The notes beneath the pieces were generated by a model, which saw only the letters and a list, made by a program, of their open reading frames with translations, was not told where the DNA came from and did no database searches. The position numbers were made by a program, and so were the translations under genes. 64,000 bases of DNA from Xanthobacter sp. YC-JY1 (GTDB lineage Bacteria > Pseudomonadota > Alphaproteobacteria > Rhizobiales > Xanthobacteraceae): the NCBI RefSeq assembly GCF_021730305.1, contig NZ_CP032674.1:1969001-2033000 (forward strand). Reading direction: 5' to 3'. Positions 24,848 to 32,870 of this stretch are shown one piece after another; the stretch's first letter is position 1, and the number at the start of each line of letters is the position of its first letter.

Positions 24848-27424
24848 CTACGTACCCGGCAGCGGCACGGCCGCCGCCCGAAAGTCGCCCCACGGGTCGT
24901 GGCCGAGATTCATCAGCCTTGCCAAGGCATTGCCCACATTGAAATGCTGCGGGCCGATGGCCTCGCCCAGCTCATCCCAGGCCAACGGCATGGACACCGG
25001 CGCCCCCGGCCGCGCCCTTGTGGAATAAGGCGCCACAGCCGTCGCCCCGCGCTGGTTGCGCAGGTAGTCCACCAGAATCCGCCCCTTGCGCTTGGATTTG
25101 GTGATGGTGGCGACGAAGCGGTCCGGGCTGTCGGACGCCATCTCTTCCGCCATCGCCTTGGTGAAGGCCTTCAGCCGAGCCCAGTCGGCCTTGGGCGTGA
25201 GGGGCGCGCAGATGTGCAGGCCCTTGCCGCCCGATGTCTTAAGGAAGGCGGAAAGTCCTTTCTTCTCAATCCGTTCGCGCACCTCCTCGGCGGCGGAAAT
25301 CACGTCCCGCCAGGGGACGTCGTCGCCCGGATCGAGGTCCATGGTGAGGAGGTCAGGCCGCTCCCAGTCTGCCAGGGTGGCGCCGAAAGGGTGGATCTCC
25401 AGAGCCGCGCCCTGGACCAAAGCGGTGAGGCCGTCGAGGTCGCGGATGGCGAGGTAGGGGGCTTCGTCCTTCGCCTTGGGATCGGGGACCTGGAGGATGT
25501 TCTTGTCCAGCCCCTTCCACGGGTGCTTCTGGAAAAAGCGTTGACCATCAATGCCTTCCGGGCAGCGCACCAGCGCGAGCGGGCGGCCGGTGACGAAGGG
25601 GGCCATGAAGCGCCAGACCTGCGCATAATAGTCCGCCAGCCCCTCCTTGGTGAGGCCGACATCCGGCCAGTAGACCCGGTCCGGATGGGTGAGGCGCACC
25701 CGGCGCTTCAGCGTGGGCGGGTCGGAAGCCTTTGGTTCAGAAGGACTTTCCCGCACGATCTCCGTTGCCGGCTTGTCCTCCCTGAGGCCGCGGAAGGCGG
25801 CGTGGCGCAGGTGGCCGTCGCCGGTCCAGGCGCCGAATTCCACCTCCGCCACATGGAGCGGCTCGACGAAGGTGACGCCCCGCGCTTCCTCCGCCGTGAG
25901 CTTGACGGAGAAGCGGGAAACATCAGTCTTTTCAGAGGTTAAGAGCTTGTGGAGATCAGCCGCGACGCGCTGGGTGAAGCCGGTTCCGACCCGCCCCACG
26001 TAACGCAGCTTGCCGTCCTCGAACACCCCTAGAACCAGTGAGCCGATGGCGGTGCGCGAGGTGGTGGAGGGGACGAAGCCACCCACCACAAACTCCTGCC
26101 TTTCCAGGCACTTGGACTTGATCCAGTCGCGCGATCGGCCGCTGTGATAGGGGGCGGTTTTCAGCTTCGAGACCACGCCTTCCAGGCTCAGGCGGCAGGC
26201 GTGGCGCAGGACGAGGGCGCCGTCGTCCTCGAAATGCGCGCTGTAGCGCACCTTGTCCCCATCCTGTCCCACCAGTTTTTCCAGCAAGCCCTTGCGATCC
26301 TTGAGGGGAAGGGGTGTCAGATCGTGGCCGTCGAGGTGGAGAAGATCGAAGACGTAATAGACGAAACGGTCGCTGCGCCCCTCCGAAAGGTCGGCCTGAA
26401 GGGCGGAGAAATCGGTGGCGCCATTGCCGGATTCCACGACGATTTCACCGTCGAAAAGCGCGGTTCGGATGGGGAATCGGTTGAGTTCGGCAGGGATGCC
26501 GGTGCCGAACCTGTCCGTCCAGTCGAGTCCGGTGCGGGTGAGGAGGCGCACCTTGCCGTTTTCGCCCCGCGCCTGGATGCGGTAGCCGTCGAACTTGATC
26601 TCGTGGAGGTATCGCGTGCCGGCCGGCGCCTTCGTCGCCAGAGTGGCGAGGGCGGGGGGTATGAAGGCGGGGAGGGGGGCGGCCTTCGCTCCCCTGGGCA
26701 GGGTGAGCGGGGTGCCGGTGGTCCCCGTCGTGTCATGGGGCGGGGGATCGTCAGCGGGCGGGGTGGGGGACTTCTGCGCCGCCTTCTTCGTGCCCGTCGC
26801 CCCGGCTTTGGCGGCGCGCATTTTCGGCGGCGGATCATCGGCCGAAAGGGCGTCCACGGCTCGGCCGGAGACGACCGACAGCGGCTCCTCTTCGAGGATA
26901 TCCGGCGCGCCTTCCGGCCGGGCGAATGCGTCCTCGGCCTTGATGAGCAGCCAGTTCTCGTTCTTCTCTCCGCTGCGCGGGGCCATGCGCACCAGATGCC
27001 AGCGGCCGTGCAGCTTTTCGCCGTCCAGAGTGAATTCCATATGGCCCTTGGCATAGGCCTTGTGCGGATCGCCGATGGGGGTCCAGGTGCCGCGATCCCA
27101 GATGATGACGCTGCCGCCGCCATACTGGCCCTTGGGGATGGTACCCTCGAAACCGCCGTAGTCGAGCGGGTGGTCCTCCACATGCACGGCGAGGCGCTTC
27201 TCGCCGGGCACGAGGCTGGGGCCGCGGGTGACGGCCCAGCTCTTCAGCACCCCGTCCATCTCCAGCCGGAAATCATAGTGCAGGCGCCGGGCCGCATGTT
27301 TTTGGATGACGAACGACCCTTCCGGTCGCGCCGCCTCGCCCTTCGCCTTGCGCCGGGCCGCTCCTGAGGGCTCTGGGGTGGCGGCGAAGTCGCGCTTGGC
27401 GCGGTAGCGTTGCAGGTCGGCCAT
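24848..27424 (-). CDS. ligD: Multifunctional DNA ligase D
   Basis: 858 residues with all three LigD domains in the order phosphoesterase, ligase, polymerase. The N-terminal 3'-phosphoesterase (about 30-180) has SFVIQKHAARRLHYDFRLEM and KGQYGGGSVIIWDRGTW. The ATP-dependent ligase (about 255-545) has the nucleotidyl Lys in LHEIKFDGYRIQAR. The C-terminal primase-polymerase (about 580-858) has LTHPDRVYWPDVGLTKEGLA and the metal-binding Asp residues in TMDLDPGDDVPWRDV. It processes and seals broken ends held by Ku. A Gly/Pro/Lys/Thr-rich linker separates the first two domains. It starts 3 bases after the second ku gene and must be co-transcribed with it. Confidence 0.96.
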   Translation of the reverse strand: MADLQRYRAKRDFAATPEPSGAARRKAKGEAARPEGSFVIQKHAARRLHYDFRLEMDGVLKSWAVTRGPSLVPGEKRLAVHVEDHPLDYGGFEGTIPKGQYGGGSVIIWDRGTWTPIGDPHKAYAKGHMEFTLDGEKLHGRWHLVRMAPRSGEKNENWLLIKAEDAFARPEGAPDILEEEPLSVVSGRAVDALSADDPPPKMRAAKAGATGTKKAAQKSPTPPADDPPPHDTTGTTGTPLTLPRGAKAAPLPAFIPPALATLATKAPAGTRYLHEIKFDGYRIQARGENGKVRLLTRTGLDWTDRFGTGIPAELNRFPIRTALFDGEIVVESGNGATDFSALQADLSEGRSDRFVYYVFDLLHLDGHDLTPLPLKDRKGLLEKLVGQDGDKVRYSAHFEDDGALVLRHACRLSLEGVVSKLKTAPYHSGRSRDWIKSKCLERQEFVVGGFVPSTTSRTAIGSLVLGVFEDGKLRYVGRVGTGFTQRVAADLHKLLTSEKTDVSRFSVKLTAEEARGVTFVEPLHVAEVEFGAWTGDGHLRHAAFRGLREDKPATEIVRESPSEPKASDPPTLKRRVRLTHPDRVYWPDVGLTKEGLADYYAQVWRFMAPFVTGRPLALVRCPEGIDGQRFFQKHPWKGLDKNILQVPDPKAKDEAPYLAIRDLDGLTALVQGAALEIHPFGATLADWERPDLLTMDLDPGDDVPWRDVISAAEEVRERIEKKGLSAFLKTSGGKGLHICAPLTPKADWARLKAFTKAMAEEMASDSPDRFVATITKSKRKGRILVDYLRNQRGATAVAPYSTRARPGAPVSMPLAWDELGEAIGPQHFNVGNALARLMNLGHDPWGDFRAAAVPLPGT

Positions 27425-27427
27425 GGA

Positions 27428-28330
27428 TCAGCTCGCCTTGCGCGTGGATTTGCGGGCGGTGGCGGGCTTCGCGGCCGGCTTTTTAGCGGGCGCCTTGGCG
27501 GCGGCCTTGCCGGCTTTGGCAGACGCCTTTTTGCCCGTGCCGTCCCCGCCCGAAGCCTTGGCGCTGGCGCGCAGAGCGGCGAGCAGGTCCACCACCTTCT
27601 CCTCCTTGCGCGGCGCCGCCTTGGGCAAAGGCTTGCCCTCGATCTTGGCGCGCACCAGCTCGGCGAGAGCGGTTTCGTAGCGGTCCTGATAGGCTTCGAG
27701 ATCGAATTTGCCCGCCTTGGTCTTGATGATGTGGGTGGCCAGCTCCCGCATCTCGTCGGTGATCTTCACATCCGGCACCTCGGCGAAGGCTTCTTCCGCC
27801 GAGCGCACCTCGTAATCGAAGGAGAGGGTGGAGGCGAGGAGCGCGCCGCTCTCTCCCGAGGGGCGGATGAGCAGCTTGCGCACGCGGCGGAACAGGAGGG
27901 CCTCGCCCAGCGCCGCCACCTTCTGCGCCGCCATTCCGCGCTTCAGCAGGTCGAACACTTCGGCGGCGGCCTCGTCCACGGGGGCGAGGAAATAGGGGCG
28001 GTCGAGATACACCGTGTCGATGCCATCGCAGGGCAGGAAGGCGTCGATGGAAATGGTCTTGTCGTTGTCGGGCAGCACGGCGGCCGCCTCTTCGGGCTCG
28101 ATGGTGATGTATTCGCCCTTGGAGACCTCGTAGCCGCGCACCTGATCGTCGTTTTCGACCGGCTTGCCGGTCTCCTCGTCCACATATTGCCGGCGCAGGC
28201 GATGGCCGCTCTTGCGGCTCAGCATGTGCAGGCTGATGCGCTCGGAGGTGGACGCAGCCGCGTAGAGGCCGACGGCGCAGCTCAGCGCGCCGACCGTGAG
28301 AAATCCCTTCCAGCTCGCCCGTGGCGCCAT
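27428..28330 (-). CDS. ku: Ku protein (second copy), operon with ligD
   Basis: 300 residues. Ku core: [81 protein letters not shown] long C-terminal tail rich in Lys, Ala and Pro (about 255-300) resembles histone H1-like tails that in other bacterial Ku proteins bind DNA nonspecifically. It is clearly a paralogue, not a recent duplicate, of the Ku at 24034: residues differ throughout and the tail is longer. The ATG at 28330 fits the family start. The distance to ligD is 3 bases. An inverted-repeat element lies just upstream at 28417-28528. Confidence 0.95.
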   Translation of the reverse strand: MAPRASWKGFLTVGALSCAVGLYAAASTSERISLHMLSRKSGHRLRRQYVDEETGKPVENDDQVRGYEVSKGEYITIEPEEAAAVLPDNDKTISIDAFLPCDGIDTVYLDRPYFLAPVDEAAAEVFDLLKRGMAAQKVAALGEALLFRRVRKLLIRPSGESGALLASTLSFDYEVRSAEEAFAEVPDVKITDEMRELATHIIKTKAGKFDLEAYQDRYETALAELVRAKIEGKPLPKAAPRKEEKVVDLLAALRASAKASGGDGTGKKASAKAGKAAAKAPAKKPAAKPATARKSTRKAS

Positions 28331-28416
28331 CTCGCCCCTCGTTGCAGCCGTTCTCTCAACGCCGCTCACAGCACACCCGCGCGGATATGCGGGCAAGGGA
28401 AATCGGTTCCTTTCGC

Positions 28417-28528
28417 CGTCATGCCCCGGCTTGTCCGGGGCATCCACTTCGCCGCCAAAACGGTGCTTCGGAAGGCGGGGCGGACCCGCCCGAACCGTGG
28501 ATCCTCCGGACAAGCCGGGGGATGACGG
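28417..28528. repeat. Inverted-repeat element, copy A
   Basis: Outer arms CGTCATGCCCCGGCTTGTCC and its near-complement GGACAAGCC...GATGACGG flank an about 50-base centre; each arm is itself a small hairpin (GCCCCGG CTTGT CCGGGGC). The same plan recurs at 49307-49410 and 59715-59823. It fills most of the 211-base gap between ku and the next gene. Confidence 0.85.
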
Positions 28529-28541
28529 AGGTGAGAGAGCC

Positions 28542-28826
28542 TCACCCGTGCAGGCGGCGGGCGTAGAAGAGCGCCAGCAGCCGGGCCTCGGCCTCGGAGC
28601 CCGCACGGATGGGGGCGGAGGCGTCGTCCAGCACGCGCCATGTCCAGCGGCGGTCGTGGCAGTCGAGGCGGGCGATGGGCATGCCGTCGCACACCAGCAT
28701 TTCGGTTCCCGGCGCCTGCGCGCGCCACTCGAGGATCGGCTCGGAGCCCGGCGGCGCCTGGAAGAAGTTGCCGGCCTGATGGAGAAAATGGCGGATGCTT
28801 CCGCTGCTTGCGGCATCGTGTTGCAT
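28542..28826 (-). CDS. Small conserved-looking hypothetical protein
   Basis: 94 residues, not recognised. The ATG at 28826 follows a strong AAAGGAG ribosome site with good spacing. The sequence has a hydrophilic N-terminus, then [40 protein letters not shown] and a final helix [17 protein letters not shown]. The mixed composition and codon pattern look coding. It is divergent from the ornithine cyclodeaminase gene (108 bases apart) and upstream of the ku-ligD operon, from which it is separated by an inverted-repeat element. Confidence 0.65.
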   Translation of the reverse strand: MQHDAASSGSIRHFLHQAGNFFQAPPGSEPILEWRAQAPGTEMLVCDGMPIARLDCHDRRWTWRVLDDASAPIRAGSEAEARLLALFYARRLHG

Positions 28827-28934
28827 CGGTGGTCTCCTTTGCAGAACCAAGTTGTCGCGCGGCCCTTTGGTTCCGTGGCGTTGCGGCGCCGTGCCGCGCA
28901 TGCTGTAGAAGATGTTTCCGGAAGGAGAGGCGGG

Positions 28935-29870
28935 ATGGTCGCGTTCTACGATGCGGGCGAGGTCGAGGCGGCGCTGACCTATGAGCGTCTGGTGCCGGCG
29001 CTGCAGGCGGCCTTCGCCGCGGCGCAGGTGGAATCGCCGGTGCGCGGCGTCCACCATGTGGGCAATGAGGAGACCCCCGGCCGCCTTCTCACCATGCCCG
29101 CCTGGCGGCCCGGCCAGGTGTTCGGCGTCAAGCTGGTGAACGTGTTCCCCACCAACGGCGCGCGCGGGCTCGGCGCGGTGCATGGCGTCTATGCCCTGTT
29201 CGACGGCTCCACCGGCATTCCCACCGCCATCATCGAGGCCGATGCGCTCACCAACCGGCGCACGGCGGCGACCTCGGCGCTGGCCTCCACCTTCCTCTCG
29301 CGCATGGACAGCGAGACGCTCACCTTGGTGGGCACCGGCAATCTCGCCTTTCAGCTGGCGCAGGGCCATTGCGCCGTGCGGCCCATCCGCCGCGTGCTGG
29401 TGTGGGGCCGCGCCCCTGAGCGCGCCGCCGCCATGGCGGCCAATCTCGCGGCGCTGGGCCTGCCGGCGGAGCCGGTGAGCGACCTCTCCGCCGCTGTCGC
29501 CGCCGCCGATATCGTCACCAGCGCCACCACCTCGAACGATCCGCTGGTGCTGGGGCAGGATGTGAAGCCCGGCACCCATGTGGATCTCGTGGGCGCCTTC
29601 ACCCCCACCATGCGCGAGAGCGACGACGCCCTCATCCGCGCCAGCGATGTCTATGTGGACACCTATGCCGGCGCCCTCGGCGAGGCCGGCGACCTGCTGT
29701 TGCCGGTGGCGGCGGGGGTCTGGTCCACCGATCAGGTGAAGGCGGACCTCTACGAGCTGTGCGCCGGCACGAAGGAGGGGCGCACGGACCCTAAGGCGAT
29801 CACGCTGTTCAAGTCCGTGGGCGCGTCCATCGAGGATCTGGTGGCGGCGGAGCTGGTGGCGGGGAGGTAG
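28935..29870 (+). CDS. Ornithine cyclodeaminase / mu-crystallin family protein
   Basis: 311 residues. N-terminal substrate domain ([69 protein letters not shown]) and Rossmann NAD(P) domain ([40 protein letters not shown]). This family includes ornithine cyclodeaminase, alanine dehydrogenase and ketimine reductases. A ketimine or piperideine reductase role in lysine or proline metabolism is possible, but the substrate cannot be told. GAAGGAGAGG precedes the ATG at 28935. The frame runs open upstream, but that part has no homology. Confidence 0.87.
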   Translation: MVAFYDAGEVEAALTYERLVPALQAAFAAAQVESPVRGVHHVGNEETPGRLLTMPAWRPGQVFGVKLVNVFPTNGARGLGAVHGVYALFDGSTGIPTAIIEADALTNRRTAATSALASTFLSRMDSETLTLVGTGNLAFQLAQGHCAVRPIRRVLVWGRAPERAAAMAANLAALGLPAEPVSDLSAAVAAADIVTSATTSNDPLVLGQDVKPGTHVDLVGAFTPTMRESDDALIRASDVYVDTYAGALGEAGDLLLPVAAGVWSTDQVKADLYELCAGTKEGRTDPKAITLFKSVGASIEDLVAAELVAGR

Positions 29871-29906
29871 GGTCCCGCCACCCCGCGACATGCGCCGGGC
29901 TGGCGT

Positions 29907-30458
29907 TCAGCCGGCCGCCGACAGCGCGGCGTCGAGCGCCTGTGAGACGCGCGCGTCGTCGGGCGCCACGTTCGGTGCGAAGCGGGCGACGACGCGGCCG
30001 TCGCGGCCCACCACGAACTTCTCGAAGTTCCAGATCACGTCGGACGTGGCGGGGGCGGAGCGGCCGCGGCTGGACAAGAGCGCGCGCATGGCCTCCGCGC
30101 CCTCGGCCTCGGGCCGGGCCGCCACCAGCGCATCATAGAGCGGATGGCGAGTGGCGCCCGTAACCGAGATCTTTTCGAACATGGGGAAGGTGACGCCATA
30201 GGTCAGGCTGCAGAAGCTGGCGATCTCGCTTTCGGTGCCGGGCTCCTGACCTGCGAAATCATTGGCGGGGAAGCCGAGGATTTCGAGCCCCTGGTCTTTG
30301 CGCGCCTCATACAGCTTTTCGAGCGCCGCATACTGCGGGGTGAGCCCGCATTTGGAGGCGACGTTGACCACGAGGAGCACCTTGCCGCTGAATTCACCGA
30401 GCGTCGCCGGCGTGCCGTCGATGCGCTTCAGGGGGATGTCGAACAGCGTCTGGGACAT
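29907..30458 (-). CDS. Glutathione peroxidase family protein
   Basis: 183 residues of the thioredoxin-fold GPx family: LFDIPLKRIDGTPATLGEFS, the peroxidatic Cys in VVNVASKCGLTPQYAALEKL, the Gln of the catalytic triad in FPANDFAGQEPGTESEI, and the Trp in IWNFEKFVVGRDGRV. A second Cys in IASFCSLTYGV fits a thioredoxin-type 2-Cys mechanism common in bacteria. It reduces hydrogen and organic peroxides in the cytoplasm. It converges with the ornithine cyclodeaminase gene and lies 82 bases downstream of acxR on the same strand, but is probably independent. Confidence 0.93.
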   Translation of the reverse strand: MSQTLFDIPLKRIDGTPATLGEFSGKVLLVVNVASKCGLTPQYAALEKLYEARKDQGLEILGFPANDFAGQEPGTESEIASFCSLTYGVTFPMFEKISVTGATRHPLYDALVAARPEAEGAEAMRALLSSRGRSAPATSDVIWNFEKFVVGRDGRVVARFAPNVAPDDARVSQALDAALSAAG

Positions 30459-30540
30459 GAGAGCCTGCCGGGATGCGTTGCGTCGGCACGCAGGCTAGCA
30501 CGCCCTCCGTTACCTGCGCAGATCGCGCTGCGTCAGGTGG

Positions 30541-32553
30541 TCAGGCGTCGCGCTCCAAAGCAGCAAGACGCATGTAGAGGGTCGAGCGGGCGATGCCGAG
30601 GCGGCGGGCGGCGCGGGTGAGGTTGCCGCCGCAGGCCTCCACCGCGGCGCGGATGGCGGCTTCCTCCACGGTGCGCAGATCGGTGGCGGCGGGCGCGGCG
30701 GCGGCCGCCGTGGCGATTTCCGGCGGCAGGTCGCCCACATCGATGGGCGCGTCGGCGCTGCCCATGGCGATCAGCATCTCCACCACGTTGCGCAGCTCGC
30801 GCACATTGCCGGGCCAGGAATAGGCCGCGAGCGCCGCGCGGGCGGCTTCCGTGAAGCGCGGGGCGGGAAGGCCGGCGCGGGCGGCGGCGCTGCGGCCGAT
30901 ATGATCGAGCAGGAGCAGCACGTCCTCGCCCCGCTCGCGCAGGGGCGGAATGCGCAGGCGCAGCGCGGCGATGCGATAGAACAGGTCCTTGCGGAAGCGC
31001 CCCGCTGCCACCTCTCCGGTGAGGTCGCGATTGGTCATGGAGACGAGGCGCAGATCCACCCGCCGCCCGGTGTGGCCGCCGACGCGATAGACCACGCCGT
31101 CTTCGAGCACGCGCAGCAGGTAGGATTGCAGCTCCAGCGGCATCTCGCCGATCTCGTCGAGGCAGAGCAGCCCGCCATCCGCCGCCTCCACCTTGCCCTG
31201 CTTGCCCGAGGTGTCGGCGCCGGTGAAGGCGCCCTTCTCGTAGCCGAACAGCTCGCTGGCGATGAGATCGCGCGGGAGCCCACCGCAATTGAGCGGCACG
31301 AAGGGGCCGGCGGGGGCGCGTGCGCCGTGGATGGCGCGGGCGAACACCTCCTTGCCCACGCCGGTCTCGCCTTCCAGCAGAATGGGCAGGCCGCTCTCCG
31401 CCATGCGGCGGGCCTTGGCCTTCACCTCCTGCATGATCGCGCTCTCGCCGATGATGGCGTCGAAGGCGAGGGGCTCCAGCTCCCGGCCGGGATCGCGCTG
31501 GGAGGTCTCGCGCGAGGCGGGTTTGGGCCGGCGGGCGGCGTGGAGCACCACGACGCCGCCGATCTCCTCGCCATCCTCGCGCACGATCTCGACGCTGGCG
31601 CCGGGCAGCAGCTGGGCGATGCGGGCGGCCCAGGCGTCGGGCGTCACGTCCTTCAAGGCGGTGAGGCGGCCGTCGGTGATGAGGCGGTCCGAGCGCCGGG
31701 CGGCCTCCTTCAGCGCGCGGTCGGTGGAATAGATGAGCGCGCCGGAGCGGCCGAAGGCGAGGATCTCCTCGGTGAGCCAGAGCGAGCGCTTGGAGAGGAA
31801 ATGGCGCAGCACCTGCTCGTGCTCCATCTCCATGCGCCGGCCCAGCACCGCCTCGATCTGGTGGGCGAGGGCCACCGCATGGGCGAGGTTCTGCGGGTTG
31901 AAGGTGTCGGTGGAGCCGGAGATGTCCACCGCGCCGATGATCTCCCGGTCGAGGGGATGGCGCACGGGGGCCGCCGCGCAGGTCCAGCGCTGGACGGGGG
32001 CGCAGAAATGCTCGGCGGCATGGATCTGCACCGGGCGCCCGCAGGCGAGCGCGGTGCCGATGGCGTTGGTGCCGATCTCGGCCTCGCACCACAGGCCGCC
32101 CTGCTGGAGCTTCACCTCCTGCCCGGTGTCGAGGGCGCGGGCGTCGCCCTCCGCCTCCAGGATCGTGCCGTCCGGATCGGAGAGGATGAGCATGGAATGG
32201 GCGTCGGAGAGGAGGTGACGCGCCTCCTCCATGGCCGGGCGGGCAGCGGTGACGAGGCGGTTGTTCTGGTGGCGGCGGCGGAACAGCTCCGCCTCGCTCA
32301 CCAGAGGGGCGGCCGCGCGGTCGGCGGCGATGAGATGGAGGCGGGAGCGCTGCCAGGACGCCATCACCGCCGGGCGGATGACGGCGGAGGCGGCGCCGTC
32401 CTGGTGAAACGCCTCCCAGGCGCGCGCAATCTCGCGATGTGGCACCAGCTCTGCCCTCCGGGCCGGGCGGCGCGGCGTTCCCGTTGCGCCGCCTGAGCCA
32501 TTGGCCGGCGGGCCGCCCCGGCCGGTGGCCGAAGTGCCCGCAGGCGGGTTCAC
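30541..32553 (-). CDS. acxR: Sigma-54-dependent activator of the acetone carboxylase operon
   Basis: 670 residues from the GTG at 32553. Layout: N-terminal sensor with a GAF-like region (about 60-310), central AAA+ domain (about 345-570) with Walker A LLEGETGVGKEVFARAIHGA, the sigma-54 contact loop EKGAFTGAD and Walker B GGLLCLDEIGEM, and a C-terminal Fis-type helix-turn-helix (AAVEACGGNLTRAARRLGIA). This is the AcoR/AcxR architecture. It diverges from acxA across a 317-base gap that holds a sigma-54 promoter and palindromic sites, strong evidence that it activates acxABC in response to acetone or a related ketone or alcohol. Confidence 0.92.
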   Translation of the reverse strand: MNPPAGTSATGRGGPPANGSGGATGTPRRPARRAELVPHREIARAWEAFHQDGAASAVIRPAVMASWQRSRLHLIAADRAAAPLVSEAELFRRRHQNNRLVTAARPAMEEARHLLSDAHSMLILSDPDGTILEAEGDARALDTGQEVKLQQGGLWCEAEIGTNAIGTALACGRPVQIHAAEHFCAPVQRWTCAAAPVRHPLDREIIGAVDISGSTDTFNPQNLAHAVALAHQIEAVLGRRMEMEHEQVLRHFLSKRSLWLTEEILAFGRSGALIYSTDRALKEAARRSDRLITDGRLTALKDVTPDAWAARIAQLLPGASVEIVREDGEEIGGVVVLHAARRPKPASRETSQRDPGRELEPLAFDAIIGESAIMQEVKAKARRMAESGLPILLEGETGVGKEVFARAIHGARAPAGPFVPLNCGGLPRDLIASELFGYEKGAFTGADTSGKQGKVEAADGGLLCLDEIGEMPLELQSYLLRVLEDGVVYRVGGHTGRRVDLRLVSMTNRDLTGEVAAGRFRKDLFYRIAALRLRIPPLRERGEDVLLLLDHIGRSAAARAGLPAPRFTEAARAALAAYSWPGNVRELRNVVEMLIAMGSADAPIDVGDLPPEIATAAAAAPAATDLRTVEEAAIRAAVEACGGNLTRAARRLGIARSTLYMRLAALERDA

Positions 32554-32691
32554 TCCCTGATATGCCGCATTCTGACCGCCGGCATCGAGGCCGGCGGCGG
32601 CGGCTTTGGCCGGAGAATACGCGCACTTTCATGCCTCTCGCAAGTCCGGCCGGGGGGTGGGCGTCAGTCGTCGTCTGAAACGATCGGGCGG

Positions 32692-32719
32692 CGGACAACA
32701 AGTGTCCGGAAACCGGACA
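32692..32719. promoter_or_regulatory. Candidate AcxR upstream activator site
   Basis: Three alternating half-sites: CGGACA (32692-32697), TGTCCGG (32703-32709) and CCGGACA (32713-32719). The last two form a perfect 7-3-7 palindrome. The palindrome centre lies about 110 bases upstream of the expected acxA transcription start, the usual position for an enhancer of a sigma-54 activator. Confidence 0.6.
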
Positions 32720-32794
32720 GTCGAAGACTTCCATATTACATGATGCGTTGCACAAATATCAGGAGAATCCTCGAATTTATACAGTCTAGCCGCA

Positions 32795-32811
32795 TTGGCA
32801 CGCATCCTGCC
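32795..32811 (+). promoter_or_regulatory. Sigma-54 promoter of acxABC
   Basis: TTGGCACGCATCCTGCC matches the -24/-12 consensus, with GG at 32797-32798 and GC at 32809-32810 separated by exactly ten bases. Transcription would begin near 32822, about 50 bases before the acxA start. The DNA just upstream is AT-rich and could hold a bend or IHF site, though no strict IHF consensus was found. Confidence 0.85.
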
Positions 32812-32870
32812 CCTGATGCTGCGAGCCGGCACCCAAAAGCCAACGCCGGCAAGACAGGGAGGAAACGAGC

